DNA of 64,000 nt from Accumulibacter sp003538495 (GTDB lineage Bacteria; Pseudomonadota; Gammaproteobacteria; Burkholderiales; Rhodocyclaceae). Under the pieces are notes generated by a model. It was given only the letters and a program-made list of their open reading frames with translations. It ran no database searches and had not been told where the DNA came from. Positions 1-9,233 of the stretch are shown piece by piece. The stretch's first letter is position 1. The number at the start of each line of letters is the position of its first letter. A program made the position numbers and the translations under genes. Location: contig NZ_JAPUVQ010000044.1 in NCBI RefSeq assembly GCF_029255145.1, positions 1-64,000 on the forward strand, in the 5' to 3' direction.

Positions 1-135
1 CGATAAAAGCTTTCCAGAACACCACAAAGCCAACCCGCCAACCTCATCCGCCACCGGAAATCCAATCCCGTTACACTACCCCTCTAAACCATCAGCCCGC
101 CTCGCTACCTCCCCGAGATCTTCCCTCCTTCAGGC

Positions 136-225
136 TCATACCTGAAATGGAAAATACTCCTTCTTACCAGGCAACAGCGCTTCGATCCGCGAAAACTGAT
201 CGTCCCTCAACCACATTCGTGCCAT
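136..225 (-). pseudogene. IS5-type transposase N-terminal remnant
   Basis: Reading the minus strand from position 225 gives 29 codons before a stop. The first two dozen residues (MARMWLRDDQFSRIEALLPGK) resemble the start of the small IS5-group insertion-element proteins (DUF4096), which open with a 'W-L-x-D-x-Q-F-x-R-I-E-x-L-L-P-G-K' pattern. The similarity stops after the GKK and the frame closes at 136-138, so only the amino-terminal tip survives. An in-frame ATG at 258 could extend it by 11 residues. The surrounding 1-439 stretch is visibly poorer in G+C than the genes that follow, which fits a scar of an inserted element. The match is recalled from family knowledge, not searched. Confidence 0.5.
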
Positions 226-439
226 CCTGACTCTGCCCAAAAGCCAGGATATGACCATAAATCAACCTCTGTGAACAGCCCCTTTGTAAGTGATTGATGG
301 TGAACGATTTTTGAGTCCATTTGTTGACAATGGCATTCCAGGGACAGGCGGAACGTCAACGCGCTCTAGCACGACCACGCTCTCGCAGCAGAGCTCCAGC
401 TTTCAAGGCTCAATGCGAGCACTACGCCCCGCCAAGCTC
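226..439. other. Intergenic region, no gene seen
   Basis: Together with positions 1-135 this is the gene-free left edge of the window. Apart from the transposase scrap at 136-225 I see no coding frame with family character. A TTGACA hexamer at about 323-328 on the plus strand has no convincing -10 partner and no plus-strand gene downstream, so it is not called a promoter. Confidence 0.6.
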
Positions 440-1261
440 TCACCCCGCTGAAAGCGCACCGCCAATGAGTATCGCGCCCCAGGCGATCAGCAGCGCACCA
501 CCAGCGGGAGTCAGCCAGCGCGCGCCGGACCAGGTCTTTTCGATCAGGACGAAAACGGTCAGCGCGGCAATCCAGACCACGTTCATCACGCCGAGAACGA
601 ACAGCAACGCCATCAGCAGCCAGCAGCACGCGGTGCACAACACGCCGTGCCGCAGGCCAATGATCAGCGCGCCAGCGTTACCCGGGCGCCACTCGGTCAT
701 CAGGAACGAGAGTGGCGAGCGGCAGGCCGACAGGCAGGCGTGCTTGAGCGGCGTAAACTGAAAAATTCCGGCGGCAAGCAGCAAGGTGCCGCCGAATCCG
801 GGACCGCGCACCTCCATCATCGGCGAGATCCAGCGGGCCTCGAGCAGTCCCCATTGAAGCAGCGTGGCGAGCAGACTGAAGCCGGCCCACACCAGCACAT
901 AGCCGATAACGAAGGCCACCACGGACCAGGCGCGGGGCTGCTCCGCAGACGGTCGCGAGCACGACGCGAAGGCGGACACCATCGGCAGCGCCGTCGGCAG
1001 CATCATGGCGACCATCATCACCACCCACATCAGGAAGACCAGCGCCAGGTCCACGGCGCCCCAATCGGTCATCCGCGGCATCAACAACATCTCGATGCCG
1101 ACGTCCATATGCGCCATGCCCCAAGCCATGTACAGCAGGTATGTCCAGGCCAGGGCGATCACCCCGGCCAGCCCGAGCAGGACGGGCAAACGCTGCCCAC
1201 CGTGCCGACGCTGCCCGGAGCGGCCGCCTGGACGGCCCGTGACGTCGATCAAGGCAGGCAT
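440..1261 (-). CDS. DUF2182 integral membrane protein
   Basis: A 273-residue polytopic membrane protein of the DUF2182 family, often described as a predicted metal-binding membrane protein; its reaction is unknown. Visible family marks are the methionine-rich helix with MMVAMMLP, the loop around PLKHACLSACRSP with two cysteines, and a GVLCTACCW segment later in the protein. About six hydrophobic segments can be read. Its ATG overlaps the stop of the upstream DUF1326 gene as TGATG, so the two are translationally coupled. DUF1326 and DUF2182 genes are known neighbours in other proteobacteria, which supports a shared task, possibly in metal handling (inference). Confidence 0.85.
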   Translation of the reverse strand: MPALIDVTGRPGGRSGQRRHGGQRLPVLLGLAGVIALAWTYLLYMAWGMAHMDVGIEMLLMPRMTDWGAVDLALVFLMWVVMMVAMMLPTALPMVSAFASCSRPSAEQPRAWSVVAFVIGYVLVWAGFSLLATLLQWGLLEARWISPMMEVRGPGFGGTLLLAAGIFQFTPLKHACLSACRSPLSFLMTEWRPGNAGALIIGLRHGVLCTACCWLLMALLFVLGVMNVVWIAALTVFVLIEKTWSGARWLTPAGGALLIAWGAILIGGALSAG

Positions 1262-1863
1262 CAGCTGGTGTACCGGAACGGTGAGTAGAAGCCGTTGCGA
1301 TCAGAGACCTCGCGCTGATAGCCGTGATCGGCGTAACGAAAGCGGCTGGACTTGGCCACCACCGCAGGAAATCCGGGCACTGGCGTGAACGGGTGCCGCT
1401 CGATCGTTACGTCGCCGCCGCCCTGGCCGGGAATGGCTTCGATCTCGGCTTCCGCGATGCCGGCGATGCTCAGACTGCGACGCTTGCCGTCGGCGACGTA
1501 TTCGATAGCCGCGGTGCTCACCCCCATGACTTCACCGATCAGCGGCGCCAGGGCCGCCAACGGCCCACCGGCCTGACCCGAGAAGACCTGCCCAAGGGCC
1601 TCCTGCTGCACCGACGTCGCGCGCTGATCCAGATACAGCGCCACCCGCCATTTGGTCTCCATCATGTGGCCAGGCGCGTGTGCGAAGAGAACGACATTCA
1701 GCCCGTCCAGCTTGACCGCGCCGAGCGCGCCCTGGTCGATATGCCAGGCAATGAGCGCGGCGCAATCTCCCTCCGTTGGTGCGCTGAGGCAGACGCAACT
1801 GCACGGTGCGAAACAGTTGCAACTCTCGAAGTACGTGCCTGAGACGTTCAATGCGTTTTCCAT
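1261..1863 (-). CDS. DUF1326 domain-containing protein
   Basis: A 200-residue soluble protein of the DUF1326 family. The hallmark is the cysteine cluster near the amino terminus, YFESCNCFAPCSCVC followed by GDC, which could hold a metal; the rest is a compact beta-rich domain with no recognisable catalytic motif. The start is supported by the sequence AAGGAG about 6 bases upstream on the minus strand. It is the first gene of a coupled pair with DUF2182. Function unknown; metal binding is an inference from the cysteines and from the partner. Confidence 0.85.
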   Translation of the reverse strand: MENALNVSGTYFESCNCFAPCSCVCLSAPTEGDCAALIAWHIDQGALGAVKLDGLNVVLFAHAPGHMMETKWRVALYLDQRATSVQQEALGQVFSGQAGGPLAALAPLIGEVMGVSTAAIEYVADGKRRSLSIAGIAEAEIEAIPGQGGGDVTIERHPFTPVPGFPAVVAKSSRFRYADHGYQREVSDRNGFYSPFRYTS

Positions 1864-2076
1864 GATTGCTCCTTGAGCTTCGGTGCGTGGCAGCGCGGGA
1901 TTGCGTCATGCCGACAACTCCACCGTACGCGTCCCCGAGCCGCTGCACATCACCGGAACCGACTATTTTTCCCTCACGATCAGCGCCTGCCCTGGTTCGC
2001 CATGCCGAAACAGCCTGACGACAGACTCGCCTGTTTCCAGACCAGCGAAGGCGATGGTCGACACCCCCGAGGACCG

Positions 2077-3498
2077 TCAGCCGTCGATGTTCTTGGTGTG
2101 ATGGAAGAGCCTGTCAGGGTCGAAGCGCTTCTTCAGCTCGGCCAGCCGCTTGAGGTTGGTCTTGCCGTAGGCCGCCGCGATGCGCTCGGCGCCCTCTTCT
2201 TCGGTGAGGAAGTTGATGTACGCGCCCCCGGTCGAGAACGCCTGCATGGCCTCGAAGCAAGCACGCGCCCAGCGCATGTTGGCGGCGTCGTCGGCGGCGT
2301 TCTCCCACGACCCGGCGACGTTGAGCACCAGGGCGGCGTCGCGGTTGCCGGCCGGCGAGTGCTCGGCGGGCAGTTCGCCAAGCGCGCCATCCAGCTGGAA
2401 CAGCAGGATGGCCGAGTGCGGCGAAACTATCCGTGCCGCGTGCTCGATCAGCACCTCGATGGCCTTGGCATCGACCCCCGGCAGGTAGTGCGACTTCCAG
2501 TAGTAGCGCCTGCCCTTCGGCTGCGTCGCGTCGAGCAGGCTCTGCATCTGGGTGTACGGACGGCGGGTGACGATGTCGGCCACCGGCTTACCGAAGGCAC
2601 GCAAGGGCGCGACGATCTCCTCGCCCTCCTCGATGCCGCCGCTGTGGCAGACGAAGATGGCGACGATCGGCTGGCCATGGATCTCCCTGGGCAACCACGG
2701 TGCCGGCGGGGCGACGCGCAGCACCGCGACGCAGGTGGTCTCGCGCGGCGTCGCGGCGGTGAATTGGCGATAGAAGTCGAGGACCTCGCTGGCATCCTCG
2801 GCGCGCCAGGCAATGGCGCCGCCGAGGATCTCCGGACCGACCGGGAAGAGACGGTACTCGAAGGAGGTGACGATGCCGAAGTTGCCGCCGCCGCCGCGCA
2901 GCGCCCAGAACAGATCGGCGTTCTCGTCGGCCGCGGCGCGCACCGGCTCGCCGGCGGCGGTCACCACCTCCATCGATAGCACGGTGTCGCAAGTCCAGCC
3001 GTGCCGACGCGTCAGGTAGCCAAAGCCGCCGCCGACGGTCAGGCCAGCGATGCCGGTGGCCGAGACGAAGCCGAGCACCGCCGCGAGGCCATGCAGTTGC
3101 GTCTCGCGGTCGACGTCGCCAAGCGTACATCCGGCCTGCGCCCGTGCCGTACGCGCCGCCGGATCCACCCAGACGCCGGTCATCGGCGACAGGTCGATCA
3201 TCAGACCGCCTTCACACACCGCCAGCCCGGCGATGTTGTGGCCACCGCCGCGGACCGAGAGCAGGAAGTGGTGCTGGCTGGCGAAACGTACCGCCCGCAC
3301 GACGTCGGCGGTGCCCGAGCAACGGACGATCAGGCCGGGACGACGATCGATCATGGCGTTCCAGACTGTGCGTGCCGGCTCGTACCCATCGTCGTCGGGG
3401 CCGATGACCGACCCTGCGAAGCCAGCCTTGAATGCCTGCAGGATCTCGGGTGAGACCTGCACCGTGCCGCCGTCGGCGGCTTTCAGTTCGATGGTCAT
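2077..3498 (-). CDS. FAD-linked oxidase, berberine-bridge-enzyme type
   Basis: A flavoprotein oxidase of about 473 residues. The amino-terminal half is an FAD-binding PCMH domain: RPGLIVRCSGTADVVRAVRFA, the SVRGGGHNIAGLA segment whose histidine is the usual covalent FAD attachment site in this family, and the glycine-rich TVGGGFGYLTRRHG. The carboxy-terminal tail with 'Y-x-N-F-L-T' (here YINFLTEEE) and the final KKRFDPDRLFHHTKNI is the BBE domain. The frame is open for 29 codons further upstream, but the ATG at 3498 has a GAGGAG site just ahead and begins at the natural domain edge. Substrates in this family are varied (sugars, alkaloids, aromatics) and cannot be read here. It lies on the same strand as the LuxR regulator upstream. 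Confidence 0.88.
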   Translation of the reverse strand: MTIELKAADGGTVQVSPEILQAFKAGFAGSVIGPDDDGYEPARTVWNAMIDRRPGLIVRCSGTADVVRAVRFASQHHFLLSVRGGGHNIAGLAVCEGGLMIDLSPMTGVWVDPAARTARAQAGCTLGDVDRETQLHGLAAVLGFVSATGIAGLTVGGGFGYLTRRHGWTCDTVLSMEVVTAAGEPVRAAADENADLFWALRGGGGNFGIVTSFEYRLFPVGPEILGGAIAWRAEDASEVLDFYRQFTAATPRETTCVAVLRVAPPAPWLPREIHGQPIVAIFVCHSGGIEEGEEIVAPLRAFGKPVADIVTRRPYTQMQSLLDATQPKGRRYYWKSHYLPGVDAKAIEVLIEHAARIVSPHSAILLFQLDGALGELPAEHSPAGNRDAALVLNVAGSWENAADDAANMRWARACFEAMQAFSTGGAYINFLTEEEGAERIAAAYGKTNLKRLAELKKRFDPDRLFHHTKNIDG

Positions 3499-3671
3499 GG
3501 TCGCTACTCCTCGAAAGGTCTGGACGGCGTCGCACGGGCAGCAGCAAGGGCGGCTCACCGCCCACGCTGCCCGGCGTGGAGTCAAAAGGCGTCGCGCGGC
3601 GGCCGGAGAGCCGCACTTGCCTCAGGGCAGTCTGCGGCGTCGACGGCACTCCCGGCAATCGTCAGAACTGA

Positions 3672-6668
3672 CTATTTCGGCGCCATCAGCCCGTGCCGAA
3701 CGGCGAAAGCCGACGCTTCGGCCCGATTTGCCGCCTGCGTCTTGCCGAGGATGTTGCGCACATGGCTGGCGACCGTGTTCGGACTGCGAAACAACGCCGT
3801 GGCTATTTCCTGATTGGTCTTGCCGGCCGCCACCAGCCTCAGTACCTGCACCTCGCGGCTGGACAAGCCGGCCACCGGCGCCGCCCGCGCGTCGCCCGCT
3901 GCCGCTTGCCGTTGCAAAGCGACGAGCGTTTCCTCGAGGCCCCGCATGCCCAGTTTTCGAGCCTCGTCGAGGGCCGCATCGAGCAGCGGCTGCGCGCGCT
4001 CAAGGTCGTCGCCAAGCGCCCTGCGGATCAGCATCGTGGCGAACGCGCAGCGCGAATGCACCAGCCAGGGCCGACCGCCGGTCTGCTGGTCGAAAACAAC
4101 TGCCTGCTCGAAATGGGCGCGCGCCACGTCCCAGCGCTCAAGCGTCGTCGCCAGCATCCCGAGCAGGCGGTCGGCGGCGCCGAAGGATGCCGTGTGCGCG
4201 CCGAATACGATATTGCGCCCGGCATGGGGCGCGAGCAGTTCGTAAAGGGTGGGTGCGCGCTCGCTGTCGTCCAGCCAGACGCACACCTCGGCGAGATAGG
4301 CGATGCTCGCGATACGGATCGCATCGTGCGCCAGGCCGGCAAAGCGGCTGACCGCGAGGGTCTCGAAGATTTCTTGCGCTTCGTCGTGCGAACCGAGTTC
4401 GCAGTGCAGAATCGCCAGGCCCGGGCGCCAGGTCGCGCCGCGCGAGTCCTGGTCGCGAAACTGCTTGAGCACCGGTGCCAGTTCGCGCAAGCGGCCCTGA
4501 TGGCGCCGCAAGGTGAACATCTGAACGCCAAAAATGCCAGCCGCGTTGGCACGATCGAAACGCGTGCCACAACGCAGCGCCTGCACCGCCAGCGGCTCGG
4601 CATCGGCAAAACGGCCTTCGTGGGTGGCGATCATCGACAGCGCGGCCAGCGCCGCAGCCTCGTTGAAAGGCTCACGCTGGCGCTCCGCGGTACTCAGATG
4701 AAAGCGCGCGGTGGTCGTCGCCGCAACCGTGTCGCCGATCTCCATCAGGTCCCCGACGTGCCAGCCGGAGAGGTAGGCAGACTGGTGACTCGGGTGACCG
4801 GCATGGCCAGCGAGTTCGACCGCCTCGCGTGCAGCGTCGATGCGCAGCGCCAACTGTTCGGGGTACCAGCGCCCGGGCAGGATGGCGCACAACGCCCTGA
4901 ACAGCACCAGTGAATCGCCAAGCTGGCGGGCGATGGCGACCGCCTCACGGAATGTCGTCTCGGCTTCAGCCGGCTGATTGGCGAACAGCAAGGCCTGGCA
5001 CAAGGCGCTCAGCAGGGAGCTTCGTGCCAGGCTCTCCGCTGGCGCCAGCTGCGCCAGCGCCTCGCGGATCAGCAGCACCGCCTGCGAGCCGTCGACGCCG
5101 AGGCGCCACTGCGCGTCGGCAACGCCAATCGCCGCGTGCGTCAGCAAGGAAGAATCGCCCAGACGCCGGGCGCAGGCAGCAGCGTCGCCGAAGGTGGCCA
5201 TTGCCAGCGCGCTCGCCCCGGCGCTGTTCTGCGCGTAACCCAGTCCGAGCAGCAGCCGGCATCGTTGTGCATCCGTACCGGGACCCGCCGGCAGCGCGCT
5301 GCAGGCGCGCAGGTAGTGGCGCGCGGCCTCCTCGTGCGCGTGCATCGCTTGCGCCCGCTCGGCAGCGCGGCTGGCGTATTCGATGGCCTTGGCTGCATCG
5401 CCGGCCGGTCCGGCGGCGTGATAGTGATGCGCCAGGGCGGACCAGCAAGCACTCAGGTCGCCCTGATAGTGCGCCTCGAACGCCGCGCCGACCTGCTGGT
5501 GCAGCGCCGCTCGCCGCCTGGCGGGCAGTTCGTCGTACAAGGCGTCGCGCACCAGCGCGTGCGCAAACTGGTAGCTGCCAGATTCCGCCGACTGGTCGAT
5601 CAGGCTGGCCGTCCGAGCCTCTTCAATAGTCGCCATGACCGCGTCCTCGCTGACCGCACCAAGCACCCGGCAGAGCAGCTCGGAACTGAACTCGCGACCG
5701 AAGACCGCAGCAGTCTGCAGAACTTCGACGCAGCGCGGCGTCAGGCGGTTCACGCGCGCGCCGATGACTTCGCGCACCCCCCGCGGTACGACACTCCAAC
5801 CGCTCCCGGGCTTCGCCGCACCGCTGCCGCTGGCCTGCCGAAGGTCGCGCGCCAGTTCCGCCAGGAACAGCGGATGGCCCGCCGTCTGGTCGTGCAAGGC
5901 CGCAGCCAGTTCGGGCGAGGCGGCCCCGGCCACCGAGGCGACGAAGCAGGTGGTCTCGGCGAGGCTGAAGCCACCCAGCAGAAAGCGTTGCACGGAGGCA
6001 TTCCGGTGCAGTTCGGCAAGCGTATCGGACAGGGGGTGCTGACGACTCACTTCCGCGTCGCGGTAGGTGCCTAGGACCATCAGGCGACTGCCGTCAACGT
6101 TGGCCATCACGAACTCGAGCAGCCGCAAGGACGGCACGTCGGCGCGATGCAGGTCGTCGGTCACCAGCAACAGCGGCTGCCGCGCGGCGGCACGTCGCCA
6201 GAAACCGGCGACCGCATCGAACAAGCGAAAGCGGGATCTGGCCGGGTCGCTCTCGACAGGAAGTGGCGCGCAGTCGGGCAGCCGACCCGCCAGTTCCGGA
6301 TCCAGCGCTGCAAGATGCGCCGCTGCCGGACCACTGGTCTCGGCCAACACTTGCCGACCGTGCAGTGCGACGTAACGCCGAAACAGCTGCAGCCACGGCC
6401 AGTAGGGCGGCGCGCCCGAATCTTCCGGACAGCGCCCCCACAGTGCCAGCACCTCGCGACGGCCAGCGTGCGCGGCAATTTCCTGCGCGGTGCGGGTCTT
6501 GCCGATTCCTGGCTCGCCGGCGAGCAGTACCACCCGCGGCTGCCCGGCAATCGCCGATTCCAGCGCCGAATACAGCGCGTCGATCTCCCGCTGCCGACCG
6601 ATGAACATACGTTCGGGTTCCGGTTTCATGCCGGTCAGCCCTGCGGGCAGCGCTTCGCTCCCCGCCAT
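3672..6668 (-). CDS. Large ATP-binding LuxR-type (LAL) transcriptional regulator
   Basis: A 998-residue regulator of the LAL type. An AAA/NTPase domain opens the protein, with a Walker A GEPGIGKT at residues 51-58 and a Walker B-like LLLVTDDLHRAD near 165. A long helical middle of TPR-like repeats follows. The carboxy-terminal helix-turn-helix of the LuxR/NarL kind begins near residue 934 (SSREVQVLRLVAAGKTNQEIA, then SPNTVASHVRNIL). Such proteins sense an inducer through the ATPase and repeat region and activate transcription. The gene follows DUF4242 by 49 bases and precedes the FAD oxidase by about 170 bases on the same strand, so it may control that block (inference). A GGGAAG precedes the chosen ATG; M14 or M21 are alternative starts. 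Confidence 0.88.
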   Translation of the reverse strand: MAGSEALPAGLTGMKPEPERMFIGRQREIDALYSALESAIAGQPRVVLLAGEPGIGKTRTAQEIAAHAGRREVLALWGRCPEDSGAPPYWPWLQLFRRYVALHGRQVLAETSGPAAAHLAALDPELAGRLPDCAPLPVESDPARSRFRLFDAVAGFWRRAAARQPLLLVTDDLHRADVPSLRLLEFVMANVDGSRLMVLGTYRDAEVSRQHPLSDTLAELHRNASVQRFLLGGFSLAETTCFVASVAGAASPELAAALHDQTAGHPLFLAELARDLRQASGSGAAKPGSGWSVVPRGVREVIGARVNRLTPRCVEVLQTAAVFGREFSSELLCRVLGAVSEDAVMATIEEARTASLIDQSAESGSYQFAHALVRDALYDELPARRRAALHQQVGAAFEAHYQGDLSACWSALAHHYHAAGPAGDAAKAIEYASRAAERAQAMHAHEEAARHYLRACSALPAGPGTDAQRCRLLLGLGYAQNSAGASALAMATFGDAAACARRLGDSSLLTHAAIGVADAQWRLGVDGSQAVLLIREALAQLAPAESLARSSLLSALCQALLFANQPAEAETTFREAVAIARQLGDSLVLFRALCAILPGRWYPEQLALRIDAAREAVELAGHAGHPSHQSAYLSGWHVGDLMEIGDTVAATTTARFHLSTAERQREPFNEAAALAALSMIATHEGRFADAEPLAVQALRCGTRFDRANAAGIFGVQMFTLRRHQGRLRELAPVLKQFRDQDSRGATWRPGLAILHCELGSHDEAQEIFETLAVSRFAGLAHDAIRIASIAYLAEVCVWLDDSERAPTLYELLAPHAGRNIVFGAHTASFGAADRLLGMLATTLERWDVARAHFEQAVVFDQQTGGRPWLVHSRCAFATMLIRRALGDDLERAQPLLDAALDEARKLGMRGLEETLVALQRQAAAGDARAAPVAGLSSREVQVLRLVAAGKTNQEIATALFRSPNTVASHVRNILGKTQAANRAEASAFAVRHGLMAPK

Positions 6669-6717
6669 CGCTTCCCGCCTGGACGGCGGCGACTCGCGTC
6701 CCCGACGTGCACGGCGC

Positions 6718-6975
6718 TCAGGTGAACGCTTCCGGCCGCAGTTCGGTGACCTCGACGATCACGTCGGCCGGGAGTTGGGCGAGCCGCGCGGCGGCACGGA
6801 TCGCGTCGGCGTTGGGCGCCTCGTAAAGGCAATAGGTCTTCTTCTGGTCGGCCGACAGGAATGAGAACAACCAATGCACGCCGCTGGCGTCGTTCACTTC
6901 GGAGATCAAACGCGCGGCGTCGCTGGTGAGTTGCATCCGCTCGGCGAAATTACGTTCGATGACGAACATGGCCAT
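6718..6975 (-). CDS. DUF4242 family small protein
   Basis: An 85-residue protein of the DUF4242 family, small ferredoxin-like alpha/beta folds, some of which bind nickel. The visible pattern is MFVIERNF at the start, a central 'V-x-W-L-F-S-F-L' strand and YCLYEAPNADAIRAAA near the middle. A strong GGAGGAGAG site lies directly before the ATG at 6975, which is why the longer open frame to 7116 is not used. It is the first gene of the minus-strand run and sits 49 bases before the LAL regulator, so the two are probably co-transcribed. No catalytic residue is evident. Role unknown. Confidence 0.75.
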   Translation of the reverse strand: MAMFVIERNFAERMQLTSDAARLISEVNDASGVHWLFSFLSADQKKTYCLYEAPNADAIRAAARLAQLPADVIVEVTELRPEAFT

Positions 6976-7154
6976 ACGCTTCTCTCCTCCAGTTTGCAGG
7001 AAACGTTCGAAGTGAACGCCTACCCTACACCAGGCGGGAGTACTTGCCCAGCGTGCCGCGATCATGGTGGCAGGCGGAGCGTCCGCAGCAGCGCGCTCCT
7101 GGCAGCGCGACGACACGGTTTGATTGCCGTTCGCTGGGAGTGGTCGACGGCTGA

Positions 7155-7184
7155 TTGACAGCGGCTTGTCCGCACACTTAACCT
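7155..7184 (+). promoter_or_regulatory. Candidate sigma70 promoter of the two-component operon
   Basis: A perfect TTGACA at 7155-7160 is followed after 18 bases by TAACCT at 7179-7184. The -10 box is poor. The site lies about 75 bases before the response-regulator ATG, in the 285-base divergent gap between the DUF4242/LuxR block and the two-component genes. Confidence 0.35.
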
Positions 7185-7260
7185 ACCGCGACTCCCCTGC
7201 CGGCAGGGGCGGCGTGTTGCTCCCGACCGCGTGGCGATCCTTTCCCTTCAGCAGACGACG

Positions 7261-7923
7261 ATGCGTGTATTACTGGTCGAAGACGACCCGATGATCGGCA
7301 AGAGCGTTCAACAGGGCCTGCGGCAGGATGGCTACACGGTCGACTGGGTGCGCGATGGAAGGGCAGCCGAACTGGCCCTGGCGGCGGCACCCTACGAACT
7401 GCTGCTGCTTGACCTCGGCCTGCCCGGCAAGTCCGGTCTCGAGGTCCTCGCCCGGCTGCGCAGTTCCGCCAACAGCATTCCGGTGCTGGTGATCACCGCC
7501 CGCGATGCGATCGCCGACCGGATCAAGGGCCTGGACACCGGCGCCGACGACTACCTGCTGAAACCCTTCGACCTCGACGAACTTGCTGCTCGCATGCGCG
7601 CGCTGATGCGGCGGCACGCCGGCCGCGCCACCCCGATCATTGAGCACGGCGACTTGCGGATGAATCCGGCGACCCATGAGCTGACCCAGAACGGCAAGCC
7701 GGTACCGCTCTCGGCACGCGAGTTCGCGCTGCTGCGGGCGCTGCTCGAAGAAGCCGGAGCGCCACTGTCGCGCGCCAAACTCGAAGAACGGCTGTACGGC
7801 TGGGGCGAGGAAATCGAAAGCAACGCCGTCGAGGTCTACATCCACGCCTTGCGGCGAAAACTGGGAGCGGAGCGGATCAGAAACATCCGCGGCGTCGGTT
7901 ACCTGGTACCGCCGGCCCGATGA
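7261..7923 (+). CDS. OmpR-family response regulator (QseB/PmrA-like)
   Basis: A 220-residue response regulator. The receiver domain shows the acidic pair EDD at residues 7-9, the phosphoacceptor Asp51 in LLLLDLGLPG, the conserved threonine in VLVITARD and the lysine in LLKPFD. A winged-helix DNA-binding domain follows from about residue 125 (PLSAREFALLRALL, then VEVYIHALRRKLG and IRNIRGVGYLV). The domain order and motifs match the QseB/PmrA/TctD branch. The frame is open to 7231, but ATG 7261 begins at the receiver. Its last codons overlap the kinase start as ATGA, so the pair is co-translated. Confidence 0.9.
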   Translation: MRVLLVEDDPMIGKSVQQGLRQDGYTVDWVRDGRAAELALAAAPYELLLLDLGLPGKSGLEVLARLRSSANSIPVLVITARDAIADRIKGLDTGADDYLLKPFDLDELAARMRALMRRHAGRATPIIEHGDLRMNPATHELTQNGKPVPLSAREFALLRALLEEAGAPLSRAKLEERLYGWGEEIESNAVEVYIHALRRKLGAERIRNIRGVGYLVPPAR

Positions 7924-9233
7924 ACTCGATCCGCCGCCAGTTATTGCTGACCCTGCTGTCAGTGATCATCCTCACTACCCTGCTTGGCGCGCTGGCGACC
8001 TACCGGACGGCACGCGACGAGGCCGACGCGATGTTCGACTACCAGCTACGCCAGTTGGCCTTGTCGTTTCGCGATCAGGTCTTCCCGAGTGGTCGGCAGC
8101 ACGACTTCGCCTTCGACGACGAAGCACAGGATTTCTCGATCCAGGTCTGGCGCCCGGACGGCACCCGGCTCTACCTCTCGCACCCGCGCAAGGGGCTCCC
8201 GGAGAAGACGCCGCTCGGTTTCGCAACGGTCGATACGGCGCGCGGCAAGTGGCGGGTGTTCGGCCTGCAGCAGGGCGGCCAGACGATCCAGGTGGCGCAG
8301 CCGATGCACTCGCGCGACCGGTTGGCGCTGGCCGCCGCCTTGCGCACCGTCGCCCCCTTCCTGCTGCTGCTGCCGATGCTCGGGATACTGATCTGGGTGG
8401 TCGTCGGGCGCGGCCTGCGACCGCTGGACGCCGTCGCCCGGGCGGTGACCACGCGCACCGCGGTGGCGCTGGACCCCTTGCCGGAAAATCGGGTACCGGC
8501 CGAAGTGGTGCCGCTGGTGCTGGCGCTCAACGATCTGCTCGACCGCCTCCAGCGGGCGCTGCAGGCGCAGCGCGAGTTCATTGCCGATGCCGCGCACGAA
8601 CTGCGCACGCCGCTGGCCGCGCTGCACCTGCAGGTACAACTGGCCGAGCGCGCCACCGACCCGGCGGCACGCTCCGACGCCTTTGCCGAATTGAAGGGCG
8701 GACTGCGGCGCGCGACGCATTCGGTGCAGCAACTGCTGACCCTGGCCCGCCAGGAACCGGGCGGCGGCGAGATGGGAAGCGAGCCGGTAAACCTTGCCGA
8801 CCTCGCGGCAACGGTGATCGCCGAGCAGCTGCCGCTGGCCGAAGCCCGGTCGGTCGATCTCGGCGCGACGCCAGCCGGCGGCGAAGTCGTCATGGGCGAC
8901 CGCGATGCGCTGCAGATCCTGCTCAGCAACCTGGTCGGCAACGCACTGCGCTACACGCCGGCGGGCGGCAAGGTCGACGTCGCGGTCGGCGAGAACGACG
9001 ACGGCACCTTCATCGAGGTCTGCGACAGCGGCCCGGGTATCCCGGCCGAAGACCGCGAGCGCGTCTTCGACCGCTTCTATCGCCGGGAACAGAGCGACCA
9101 GCCGGGCAGCGGCCTCGGACTGGCGATCGTCAAGACCATCGCCGAACGGCATCGGGCAGCGGTGCTGCTCGACGATGCCACGCTCGGTGGTCTGCGCGCC
9201 CGCGTCCAATTCAAGCGCTCGCCGCCGCCTTAA
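7920..9233 (+). CDS. Sensor histidine kinase (QseC/PmrB-like)
   Basis: A 437-residue inner-membrane kinase. One helix near residues 7-27 and a second near 143-163 bracket a short periplasmic sensor, and a HAMP-like linker (RGLRPLDAVARAV) follows. The phosphorylated histidine is His226 in AHELRTPLAAL. The ATPase part has LLSNLVGNALRYTP (N box), CDSGPGIP and GSGLGLAIVKTIAERH. The order and length match the QseC/PmrB group, partner of the response regulator with which its start overlaps. The signal sensed cannot be told from sequence. Its stop codon lies inside a candidate binding box for the cognate regulator. Confidence 0.9.
   Translation: MNSIRRQLLLTLLSVIILTTLLGALATYRTARDEADAMFDYQLRQLALSFRDQVFPSGRQHDFAFDDEAQDFSIQVWRPDGTRLYLSHPRKGLPEKTPLGFATVDTARGKWRVFGLQQGGQTIQVAQPMHSRDRLALAAALRTVAPFLLLLPMLGILIWVVVGRGLRPLDAVARAVTTRTAVALDPLPENRVPAEVVPLVLALNDLLDRLQRALQAQREFIADAAHELRTPLAALHLQVQLAERATDPAARSDAFAELKGGLRRATHSVQQLLTLARQEPGGGEMGSEPVNLADLAATVIAEQLPLAEARSVDLGATPAGGEVVMGDRDALQILLSNLVGNALRYTPAGGKVDVAVGENDDGTFIEVCDSGPGIPAEDRERVFDRFYRREQSDQPGSGLGLAIVKTIAERHRAAVLLDDATLGGLRARVQFKRSPPP

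Noticed and set aside
1873..2979. 368-codon plus-strand frame opposite the FAD oxidase
   Set aside because: The opposite strand holds a complete oxidase with FAD motifs; this frame has none.
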